A DNA stretch of 49,197 nt from the NCBI GenBank assembly GCA_011049175.1, contig DSCJ01000086.1, positions 1-49,197 on the forward strand, written 5' to 3'. The notes below the pieces were generated by a model that ran no database searches, had not been told where the DNA came from, and saw only the letters and a program-made list of their open reading frames with translations. Made by a program: the position numbers and the translations under genes. Positions 36,160-43,483 of the stretch are shown piece after piece; the first letter of the stretch is position 1, and every line of letters starts with the position of its first letter. The stretch is from Bacteroidota bacterium (GTDB lineage: Bacteria; Bacteroidota; Bacteroidia; Bacteroidales; VadinHA17).

Positions 36160-36677
36160 GCAATTTCAAGGAAGAACTCAGGAAGGTGAAAACGTTCGTA
36201 TTTGATGTGGATGGTGTGCTGTCAACCCAGACCATTCCGATGGATGCTGAAGGAGAGCCCATGAGGTCTATCAATGTGCGCGACGGCTATGCTATCAAAC
36301 TGGCGGTTAATAAGGGATACAGGGTGGGCATTATATCAGGTGGACGATCGGAAGCCGTTAGGTTAAGGTACGAAGGGCTGGGTGTGACCGATATTTACCT
36401 CGATTCCCGGTACAAAAAAAACGACCTGGAGGATTATATCGGGAAATACGATCTGGATCCCAAGACGATTCTGTACATGGGAGATGATATTCCCGATCTG
36501 GAAGCAATGGAAATGGTGGGCTTTCCTACCTGCCCGTCAGATGCGGTTACCGAGGTTAAACAGATATCCCGGTATATTTCCCATTTCAGGGGAGGAGAAG
36601 GTTGTGCCCGTGATGTGATTGAACAGGTGCTGAGGCTGCACAACCATTGGATGAACGGCGAAGCTTTCGGATGGTAA
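36156..36677 (+). CDS. KdsC-like HAD phosphatase
   Basis: 173 aa, the size of KDO-8-phosphate phosphatase (KdsC). FVFDVDGVLST contains the nucleophile Asp and acid/base Asp (DxD); YMGDDIPDLEAM is the metal-binding GDDxxD motif; ISGGRSEAVRLR is motif II. No cap domain, as in C0 HADs. A role in LPS KDO synthesis (KDO-8-P to KDO) is likely from the family, but nucleotide-sugar phosphatase activity is possible. Starts within DUF2520 (ATGA overlap). Confidence 0.85.
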   Translation: MSNFKEELRKVKTFVFDVDGVLSTQTIPMDAEGEPMRSINVRDGYAIKLAVNKGYRVGIISGGRSEAVRLRYEGLGVTDIYLDSRYKKNDLEDYIGKYDLDPKTILYMGDDIPDLEAMEMVGFPTCPSDAVTEVKQISRYISHFRGGEGCARDVIEQVLRLHNHWMNGEAFGW

Positions 36678-36687
36678 ACCGGCCGTT

Positions 36688-37677
36688 ATGAAGTCATTTT
36701 TCAAACTGATACGTCTGCCGAACCTGGTGATCATTGCCGCCACCCAGTACCTGATGAGGCACGGGGTGATCAGCGCCCTGCTGGCCAGATACGATCATGC
36801 GGTGGCATCGGCTTCTTTTGCGGGTGAACCGGGTTTTGAGCTTCAACTGCCTGAAGGCCACTTTCTGCTCCTGGTTTTATCTACCGTACTGATTACAGCG
36901 GCAGGATATGTGATCAACGACTATTTCGATACCCGGATCGATATGCTGAACCGCCCCGGATCGGTTGTGGTGGGAACAGTGGTTCCCAGAAGACGTGCCA
37001 TACTGATCCACATGGTGCTCAATGTGGTGGGAGTGGGTATGGGAGTTTACCTGAGTTTCTATGTTGGGAAACCCCTGTGGAGCATCGTGTTTTTCCTGGT
37101 GGCCGGAATGCTCTGGTTCTATTCCACTACTTATAAAAGGCAGTTCCTGATAGGGAACCTGCTGGTGGCCGTGTTGACGGCCCTGGTCCCCTTTATGGTG
37201 GCCCTTTTTGAGATCCCCCTGCTGAACCAGGCCTATGCACCCGTTCTGAGACAATGGAACACCAGCTTTGACCTGCTGGTATACTGGATTCTGGGCTTTT
37301 CCTTTTTTGCCTTCATAACCACATTGACCCGGGAAATCATCAAAGATATGGAAGATTTCGAGGGAGACCGGGCTTATGGGCACAATACCCTGCCTATTGT
37401 GATGGGTGTGACCGGGTCACGGATTGTGGTTACCGTGCTGATTACCAGTATACTGGCAGTACTTGGCTGGGTGTATGTCCGCTTTCTGCGCGATACCCTT
37501 ACCCTGGTTTACATGATCGTCCTGGTGTCGCTGCCTCTGGTTTTTACGGGCATTACCGTATGGATAGCCCGCACTCAGGAGAAATTTCATCTGGCCAGCA
37601 CCATAATGAAAGGAGTGATGGCTGCTGGTGTGCTGTATGCACTCGTGGTACGTTACATAATTTATTCGATGTTCTGA
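36688..37677 (+). CDS. UbiA-family prenyltransferase (GGGP geranylgeranyltransferase-like)
   Basis: 329 aa integral membrane protein. The first Asp-rich motif NDYFDTRIDMLNRP (about residues 77-90) and the second DMEDFEGDRAYG (about 221-232) are the two prenyl-diphosphate/Mg sites. About eight to nine membrane segments. Bacteroidota members in this cluster are usually annotated (S)-2,3-di-O-geranylgeranylglyceryl phosphate synthase-like; the actual acceptor is not proven. 10 bases after the KdsC-like gene, 6 before Maf. Confidence 0.86.
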   Translation: MKSFFKLIRLPNLVIIAATQYLMRHGVISALLARYDHAVASASFAGEPGFELQLPEGHFLLLVLSTVLITAAGYVINDYFDTRIDMLNRPGSVVVGTVVPRRRAILIHMVLNVVGVGMGVYLSFYVGKPLWSIVFFLVAGMLWFYSTTYKRQFLIGNLLVAVLTALVPFMVALFEIPLLNQAYAPVLRQWNTSFDLLVYWILGFSFFAFITTLTREIIKDMEDFEGDRAYGHNTLPIVMGVTGSRIVVTVLITSILAVLGWVYVRFLRDTLTLVYMIVLVSLPLVFTGITVWIARTQEKFHLASTIMKGVMAAGVLYALVVRYIIYSMF

Positions 37678-37683
37678 TGTGAA

Positions 37684-38271
37684 ATGAAGTGGCTGGAGAA
37701 CCTTGAGAAATACCGAATTGTGCTGGGTTCACAGTCCCCCCGCCGGCAGTACCTGCTTGGGGAACTGGGCCTGGATTTTGAAGTGGTGATACCCCCTAAC
37801 GGAGAGGAGCACTTCCCGGATCATCTCGGGAAAGAAGATATCCCTGTTTTTCTTGCCAGAGAAAAAGCAGGGGAGATCATGCCTCTGGCCGGAGATCATG
37901 CCCTGGTTATTACGGCAGATACAATAGTGTGGTGCAGGAACCGGGTGGTGAACAAACCTTCAGGGCCGGAGGAAGCACGGGAAATGCTGCTGATGCTTTC
38001 CGGAAGAAAACACGAAGTACATACCGGGGTATGCCTGGTTTCCGGAGAAAAATCAAGGGAGTTTCATTCCCGCACCGATGTATGGTTTACACGCCTTACC
38101 GGTGATGAGATCGAGTATTATATTGAACGCTGCGAACCCTTTGATAAAGCAGGGGCATACGGCATCCAGGAATGGATTGGGTATGTCGGGATAGAAAAGA
38201 TCAGCGGATCCTACTTCAATGTTATGGGACTGCCCGTTCAACAGTTATATCATGAACTGAAACAATTCTAA
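37684..38271 (+). CDS. Maf-like nucleoside triphosphate pyrophosphatase
   Basis: 195 aa. VLGSQSPRRQYLLGELGL is the Maf signature with the substrate-binding Ser/Arg residues; ITADTIVW has the catalytic Asp; MLLMLSGRKHEVHTGV and FDKAGAYGIQ are the remaining conserved blocks. The family hydrolyses dTTP/UTP (YhdE type) or m7GTP/pseudo-UTP to the monophosphate, preventing incorporation of non-canonical nucleotides. Packed between UbiA and the S46 peptidase. Confidence 0.9.
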   Translation: MKWLENLEKYRIVLGSQSPRRQYLLGELGLDFEVVIPPNGEEHFPDHLGKEDIPVFLAREKAGEIMPLAGDHALVITADTIVWCRNRVVNKPSGPEEAREMLLMLSGRKHEVHTGVCLVSGEKSREFHSRTDVWFTRLTGDEIEYYIERCEPFDKAGAYGIQEWIGYVGIEKISGSYFNVMGLPVQQLYHELKQF

Positions 38272-38286
38272 TACAAAGATTATATC

Positions 38287-40461
38287 ATGTTTGTTATGAA
38301 AAGAAAACTTACCGTATCGTTTACCATGCTGGTCCTTTTGGGACGGGGTTTGTTGGCCGATGAGGGGATGTGGATCCCTTTGTTACTGGAAAAATACAAT
38401 ATCGAAGAAATGCAGGGAATGGGATTCCGGCTTACAGCCGAAGATGTGTACAGCATCAACCGGGCCAGCATGAAAGATGCCGTGGTGTTGTTCGGCGGGG
38501 GATGTACCGGGGAACTGATCTCCGACCGGGGCCTGCTGCTGACCAACCACCATTGCGGTTACGGGCGTATCCAGGCACATTCAACCCTCGAGCACGATTA
38601 TCTTACCCATGGATTCTGGGCTATGTCGCCCGAAGAGGAACTTCCCAATCCCGGCCTTACGGCTACTTTTCTGGTCAGGATGGAGGACGTTACCGAAAGG
38701 ATGCTGGAGGGGATTGATGAAAATACTCCCTTCCGGAAAAGGGAAAAAATCCTTGAGGAAAGGGCTTCCGCTATTATTGACGAGGCGGTGAAGGGAACCC
38801 ATTATACCGCTGTGGTGAAGCCTTTTTTCCAGGGGAATCAGTATTTCCTGTTCGTGAATGAAGTGTTCAGAGATGTCCGCCTGGTGGGAGCCCCTCCTTC
38901 TGCCATCGGCAAGTTTGGTGGCGATACCGATAACTGGGAATGGCCGCGGCATACCGGCGATTTTTCCCTGTTCCGTATCTATGCCGATAAGAACAACATG
39001 CCGGCCGAATATTCACCCGACAATGTGCCTTATCAGCCGAAAAAATTCTTTCCGGTTTCCCTGAAAGGGGTTAAGCCCGGCGATTTCACCATGGTATTCG
39101 GTTATCCGGGAAGTACCGCCCGGTATGTTCCATCCGACCATATCGAGATGCTCACGGAAAACCTCTACCCTGAACTTATTAAGATCAGGAGTGAAAAACT
39201 GGCCATTATGAATGCCGCCATGGAAGACAGTCCTGCAGTGAGGATACAGTATGCCGCAAAAAATGCTTCCCTTAGCAATTCGTGGAAACGCTGGATGGGA
39301 GAAATGCAGGGACTGGAAAAAATGCAGGTGATTGACAGGAAAAAGGTATTTGAAAGAGAATTTTCAAACTGGGTGCAGGCTGATAAACAACGCACAGAGA
39401 AATACGGCCGCCTGCTGGCACAATACGACAGCCTGTACGGTATTTTCGGAAAATACAACCTGCTGTACCAGTATTTTAACGAAGTGTTTTTCAGATACGG
39501 ATCCGAAATTATTTTGTTTGCCGGAAATTTCCGTGTACTGGAGGATTACTGGCAGGGCGATTCGTCCCTGGCGGCCTATGATGCCCCGGTAGAACGCCTG
39601 CAACAGGTTGCCGGTAATTTTTTCGACGATTATCATCCGCCAGTCGACCGGCAGATGTTTGCCGCAGTAGCCCGGTTGTTCGAAACCACCGTCGAGGAAG
39701 AGTTCTATCCGGAGGTTTGGAAACAGATGAAGAAGAAGTATGGCAACCGTTATTCAGAATGGAGCGACGGGCTGTTTGAACAGAGCTGGCTAGACGATGC
39801 GTCGCAGGTGAAATCTTTTCTTGCCGGATTCAGCCCCGATTCAGTGAACAAACTGATACAAGATCCGGCATATCGTCTGAGCATGGATGCACGCCGGTTT
39901 TATTATCTGCGGATTGTACCCGAATACATGCGTCTCAGACAACAGATTTCCGAACTTGACAGGCTGTATATGAAAGCCCAGATAGAATTCCGGGAGGGCG
40001 AACGTCTGTATCCCGATGCCAATCTCACATTGCGGGTTTCCTACGGCCAGGTGATGGGATATGAGCCACGCGATGCAGTGATATACAGGCATTATACCAC
40101 CCTGGCGGGAGTGATGGAAAAAGACGATCCGAATGTGTACGATTACCGGGTGCCTGAGAAACTGAAAGCATTATACCGTGAAAAAGATTTCGGACGGTAT
40201 GCCGAAAACGGGGAACTCCCTGTTTGTTTCCTGGCTACCAACCATACTACCGGCGGTAATTCGGGTAGCCCGGTGATCAATGCCGACGGACACCTGATCG
40301 GGATCAATTTTGACCGGGTTTGGGAAGGAGTGATGAGCGACCTGATGTTCAACCCCGAAAAATCCAGGAATATTTCGCTCGACATCCGGTATGTGCTTTT
40401 TCTGATCGACAGATACGCCGGGGCCGGTTATCTGATCGATGAAATGAAGCTGGTGGAATGA
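38287..40461 (+). CDS. S46 dipeptidyl-peptidase, DPP11-like
   Basis: 724 aa, the S46 length. Signal peptide (MKRKLTVSFTMLVLLGRGLLA) then the mature start DEGMW. Catalytic triad: His89 (LTNHHCGYG), Asp225 (HTGDFSLFR) and Ser659 (GGNSGSPV). The residue 18 positions after the Ser is Arg677 (NFDRVW), the position of P. gingivalis DPP11 Arg673 that selects Asp/Glu at P1 (DPP7 has Gly). So a periplasmic enzyme releasing dipeptides with acidic second residues, feeding amino acid catabolism. ATG at 38296 is an alternative start. Co-transcribed with Maf (15 bases). Confidence 0.9.
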   Translation: MFVMKRKLTVSFTMLVLLGRGLLADEGMWIPLLLEKYNIEEMQGMGFRLTAEDVYSINRASMKDAVVLFGGGCTGELISDRGLLLTNHHCGYGRIQAHSTLEHDYLTHGFWAMSPEEELPNPGLTATFLVRMEDVTERMLEGIDENTPFRKREKILEERASAIIDEAVKGTHYTAVVKPFFQGNQYFLFVNEVFRDVRLVGAPPSAIGKFGGDTDNWEWPRHTGDFSLFRIYADKNNMPAEYSPDNVPYQPKKFFPVSLKGVKPGDFTMVFGYPGSTARYVPSDHIEMLTENLYPELIKIRSEKLAIMNAAMEDSPAVRIQYAAKNASLSNSWKRWMGEMQGLEKMQVIDRKKVFEREFSNWVQADKQRTEKYGRLLAQYDSLYGIFGKYNLLYQYFNEVFFRYGSEIILFAGNFRVLEDYWQGDSSLAAYDAPVERLQQVAGNFFDDYHPPVDRQMFAAVARLFETTVEEEFYPEVWKQMKKKYGNRYSEWSDGLFEQSWLDDASQVKSFLAGFSPDSVNKLIQDPAYRLSMDARRFYYLRIVPEYMRLRQQISELDRLYMKAQIEFREGERLYPDANLTLRVSYGQVMGYEPRDAVIYRHYTTLAGVMEKDDPNVYDYRVPEKLKALYREKDFGRYAENGELPVCFLATNHTTGGNSGSPVINADGHLIGINFDRVWEGVMSDLMFNPEKSRNISLDIRYVLFLIDRYAGAGYLIDEMKLVE

Positions 40462-40489
40462 ATTTGGATGGGTACCTTGGTTTCTGGTC

Positions 40490-40909
40490 ATGATACAGGA
40501 TAAGATTCAACAGATCGGGGTGGTGAGAAATGACTTTACTGAACCGGTTGATCCGGCCATGATCCGTAGCAGGGAAAGCAAGCTGGTGATGAAGGAGAAA
40601 TTCCGGGAAGGGCTGAAAGGTCTCGAGAAACACCGCTTCATTGAGGTGGTGTATCTTTTTCACCAGGAAAAGGAAACCGCCCTTACCGCACAGAATTTAC
40701 ACGGGGTGAGCACAGGTGTTTTCGCTACCCGCCAGACCTGCCGTCCCTCTAAAATCGGGATATCCACCGTGCATCTCCTGGGCGTGGATAAGCGGGTTAT
40801 CAGGGTAATCGGTCTGGATGCGCTCAACGGAAGTCCGGTACTGGACATCAAGCCTTCCGAAAGATTTTATGAAAGAGAAGAACTTTCGGTCATTCAGCCA
40901 TATTATTAA
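40490..40909 (+). CDS. TrmO-family protein (tRNA m6t6A methyltransferase-like), variant
   Basis: 139 aa, short like archaeal/minor bacterial members (E. coli TrmO is about 235 aa). GVFATRQTCRPSKIGIST aligns with the SAM-binding motif GVFATRSPxRPNPIGLS, with Q-T-C for S-P-x and S-K for N-P. ALNGSPVLDIKPS is the C-terminal signature. Family enzymes N6-methylate t6A37 of tRNA-Thr. Follows the peptidase by 28 bases in the operon; the altered motif makes the activity uncertain. Confidence 0.75.
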   Translation: MIQDKIQQIGVVRNDFTEPVDPAMIRSRESKLVMKEKFREGLKGLEKHRFIEVVYLFHQEKETALTAQNLHGVSTGVFATRQTCRPSKIGISTVHLLGVDKRVIRVIGLDALNGSPVLDIKPSERFYEREELSVIQPYY

Positions 40910-40924
40910 CTTATATACTGCCTT

Positions 40925-41638
40925 ATGCTACAGGAGACTGGAATACTGATTGCCACAGCCGCTTCCATCGGCTTTTTACATACCCTGCTGGGTCCCGACC
41001 ATTATCTTCCGTTCATTGTGATGTCGCGGGCAAGAAACTGGTCGGCTGCCCGTACTCTCTGGATTACCGCAGCCTGCGGGGCGGGTCATGTGGCCAGTTC
41101 CGTGGTGCTGGGCCTGGTGGGGGTGATGCTGGGAATAGGTGTGAACCGCCTGGTTGACGTGGAATCGGTGCGCGGAGGAATAGCGGCCTGGCTGCTTATT
41201 GGATTCGGACTTGCCTATATGCTTTGGGGCATACGGAAGGCCCTCAGGAACAGACCACACAGTCATCCGCATATGCACACCAACGGGTCGCGACATCATC
41301 ATATCCACGTTCATGATACTGAACATGCTCATTTGCATGAGGAACCCGGCAGGAGGAAACTCACCCCCTGGGTGCTTTTCCTGATCTTTGTTCTCGGTCC
41401 CTGTGAACCGCTGATCCCCCTGTTAATGTATCCGGCCGCTGAAAACAGTATGATGGGAGTGGTGGCCGTGGCCGCGGTGTTCAGTGTGGTGACCGTTCTT
41501 ACCATGACGGCGGTAGTATGGCTGGGGTTTACCGGGTTCCGTTTCCTTCCGCTGAGCAGGCTGGAAAGGTATATGCATGCCCTGGCCGGAGGCATTATTT
41601 TTCTGAGCGGGATCGGAATCCGTTTTCTGGGGTTGTAA
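40925..41638 (+). CDS. Nickel/cobalt-type permease (NicO/UreH-like), histidine-rich loop
   Basis: 237 aa with about six membrane segments. FLHTLLGPDHYLPF in the first helix matches the HxxxGxDH-type metal motif of NicO/UreH and TauE-related exporters. A cytoplasmic loop at about residues 115-145 is full of histidines (HSHPHMHTN, HHHIHVHDTEHAHLH), a metal-binding feature of RcnA-like proteins. A second family motif is VLGPCEPLIPLLMYPA. Direction (uptake or efflux) and metal (Ni, Co or other) are unknown. Last gene of this operon, 159 bases before the hydrogenase. Confidence 0.78.
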   Translation: MLQETGILIATAASIGFLHTLLGPDHYLPFIVMSRARNWSAARTLWITAACGAGHVASSVVLGLVGVMLGIGVNRLVDVESVRGGIAAWLLIGFGLAYMLWGIRKALRNRPHSHPHMHTNGSRHHHIHVHDTEHAHLHEEPGRRKLTPWVLFLIFVLGPCEPLIPLLMYPAAENSMMGVVAVAAVFSVVTVLTMTAVVWLGFTGFRFLPLSRLERYMHALAGGIIFLSGIGIRFLGL

Positions 41639-41711
41639 ACACGGCAAACATCCCTGCCTTTATTTTTAAATGGTCTGTTTTAAATCTTCCGGTGCATGAT
41701 AAAAATCATGC

Positions 41712-41739
41712 TTGAGAAGTATGTGAAATACTACTTTTA
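41712..41739 (+). promoter_or_regulatory. Putative promoter of the hydrogenase operon
   Basis: TTG at 41712-41714 and TACTTTTA at 41732-41739 (one mismatch to TAnnTTTG), 17 bases apart. The predicted start near 41745 lies just before the Rex operator, so bound Rex would block early elongation or open-complex escape. Confidence 0.5.
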
Positions 41740-41751
41740 CGCTTTCAAATT

Positions 41752-41769
41752 CTGTTAATATTTTAACAA
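41752..41769. promoter_or_regulatory. Rex operator upstream of the hydrogenase operon
   Basis: CTGTTAATATTTTAACAA contains the perfect 6-bp palindrome TGTTAA-TATT-TTAACA (41753-41768) and matches 13 of the 14 fixed positions of the Rex consensus TTGTTAAnnnnTTAACAA, missing only the first T. It lies 29 bases before the NuoE-like ATG, and rex itself is the gene directly after the operon. Autogenous or neighbour regulation by NADH-sensing Rex is a strong inference. Confidence 0.8.
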
Positions 41770-41797
41770 TCATTTAAACCCCTAAACGATCACTGGA

Positions 41798-42262
41798 ATG
41801 TCTGAAATCGAAACATTAGTTAAAGAACTGGCTGACAAACACGGCCGGAAACGGGAAAGCCTCATTCCCATTTTGCAGGGGGTGGTGGAAAAGGAGCGTT
41901 ACCTGTCGGATGAAGCGATGACTGAAATTGCCCGTGAGCTGGATATTGCGGCAGCTCAGGTGTACGGTACGGCTACCTTTTACTCGTTCCTTGACACGGT
42001 TCCCCGGGGGAAATACGTGATCAGGATTTGTAAAACCATTTCCTGCTCCATGAAAAACGGAAATGAGGTGATCAAAGCCATCAGCGATATCCTGAAAATA
42101 CAGGTGGGTGAAACCACGCCCGACAAGAAATTCACCCTGCTGGAAGCCAATTGCCTGGGATGGTGCCACAAAGGGCCGGCCATGCTGATCAATGATACTC
42201 CCTATACGGAGCTTACTCCGCAAAAAGTACGTGAGATCATCGCTGAATACAAACGCAAATAA
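41798..42262 (+). CDS. NADH-dependent [FeFe] hydrogenase, NuoE-like subunit (HydC/HndA)
   Basis: 154 aa, the NuoE thioredoxin-like 2Fe-2S protein. Helical N-terminus (LIPILQGVVEKERYLSD, EIARELDIAAAQVYGTATFY), then the four cysteine ligands as C-x4-C (CKTISC) and C-x3-C (CLGWC), spaced as in Complex I NuoE. It shuttles electrons near the NADH-binding NuoF-like subunit. First gene of the operon, behind a Rex operator. Confidence 0.93.
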   Translation: MSEIETLVKELADKHGRKRESLIPILQGVVEKERYLSDEAMTEIARELDIAAAQVYGTATFYSFLDTVPRGKYVIRICKTISCSMKNGNEVIKAISDILKIQVGETTPDKKFTLLEANCLGWCHKGPAMLINDTPYTELTPQKVREIIAEYKRK

Positions 42263-42295
42263 AACGAACAAACATTTTTCCAAAACAGGAATATC

Positions 42296-43462
42296 ATGGC
42301 AAACAATAAACCCCTGAAAAAAGTTGATCTGATCTTTTCCGAGGCTTTCCTGAACCGGGATGAACTGAAAGAAGTACTCAGCCGCAGCGCGGATGAAGTC
42401 ATTCAGGAACTCCTTGATTCGGGTCTGCGTGGAAGAGGTGGTGCCGGTTTCCCTACCGGACTGAAATGGAAATTTACCCGGGATCAGAAAGATCCTGAAA
42501 AATATGTGGTATGCAATGCCGACGAAGGTGAACCCGGCACTTTCAAAGATCGTGAGATCCTTGACCGGGTGGGGCGGAAAGTGTTCAACGGCATGGCTCT
42601 GTGTGCCAGAACCATCGGTGCAAAAGAAGGGTACCTATACCTGAGGGGAGAATACCGTTTTCTTCTTCCCAAACTGTATCAGATACTTGACGAGTTCCAT
42701 GAGGATATGAAAGCCCTGGGCATGGATTTTCACATCGATATCAAACTGGGCAGCGGAGCGTATGTGTGCGGTGAAGAAAGCGCCCTGTTCGAGTCGATGC
42801 AAGGAGACCGCGGCGAACCCCGTAACAAGCCCCCTTATCCAACCGAATACGGTTTCAGGGGAAAACCCACGGTGATCAATAATGTGGAGACCTTTGTGTC
42901 AGCTCTGATAATCAACCGGATAGGCGCTGAAAAATACCAGAAACTGGGAACGGTCGATTCACGCGGATCGAAGCTTTTCAGTATCTCGGGCGATACGCCC
43001 ATTCCCGGTATTTATGAGCTGGAACTGGGAATGACTGTGGAACAGTTTGTGAACGAATTCGGCGACGGCGATACCAAAGCCGTTCAGGTGGGGGGAGCTG
43101 CAGGATTTTGTGTACCCCGGAAAAAATTTACGGATACCATCATCGGATTCGAGGGGGTTCCTACCGGCGGCTCCATGATGCTCTTCAATTCTTCACGTTC
43201 TATGTACAACGTGTTGCATAATTACCTGGATTTCTTCAAAGAGGAATCGTGCGGACAGTGCACACCCTGCCGGGTGGGTTGCCAGCAGCTTTTCCTGGGT
43301 ATTGAGGCGGTTAAACGCGGAGAAAAACCCGCAAGCTACCTTGAAACCCTCCTGAAATTGTCACAAACCATGAAAATTACTGCTAAATGCGGACTGGGCC
43401 AGTCGGTGGGGAATTCATTCCACTCCATTGTGAACAACTTCAGGGAAGAAATGATCTACTAA
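42296..43462 (+). CDS. NADH-dependent [FeFe] hydrogenase, minimal NuoF-like subunit (HydB/HndC)
   Basis: 388 aa: only the NuoF core. RGRGGAGFPTGLKW binds FMN (about residues 45-58), GSGAYVCGEESALFESM is the NADH/FMN segment, and SCGQCTPCRVG (about residues 317-327) plus KCGLGQS (about residue 364) ligate the N3 [4Fe-4S]. The thioredoxin-like N-terminal domain and C-terminal 2x[4Fe-4S] domain of typical bifurcating HydB (about 600 aa) are absent, and there is no room for them in the 33- and 21-base gaps on either side. It feeds NADH electrons to the H-cluster subunit. Confidence 0.92.
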   Translation: MANNKPLKKVDLIFSEAFLNRDELKEVLSRSADEVIQELLDSGLRGRGGAGFPTGLKWKFTRDQKDPEKYVVCNADEGEPGTFKDREILDRVGRKVFNGMALCARTIGAKEGYLYLRGEYRFLLPKLYQILDEFHEDMKALGMDFHIDIKLGSGAYVCGEESALFESMQGDRGEPRNKPPYPTEYGFRGKPTVINNVETFVSALIINRIGAEKYQKLGTVDSRGSKLFSISGDTPIPGIYELELGMTVEQFVNEFGDGDTKAVQVGGAAGFCVPRKKFTDTIIGFEGVPTGGSMMLFNSSRSMYNVLHNYLDFFKEESCGQCTPCRVGCQQLFLGIEAVKRGEKPASYLETLLKLSQTMKITAKCGLGQSVGNSFHSIVNNFREEMIY

Positions 43463-43483
43463 CCCGAAAAAAACAAGAATCAA

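Noticed and set aside
42263-43483. Idea that the short NuoF-like subunit results from a frameshift or split gene
   Set aside because: The flanking gaps are only 33 and 21 bases and contain no remnants of thioredoxin-like or ferredoxin domains; the frame is intact from start to stop.
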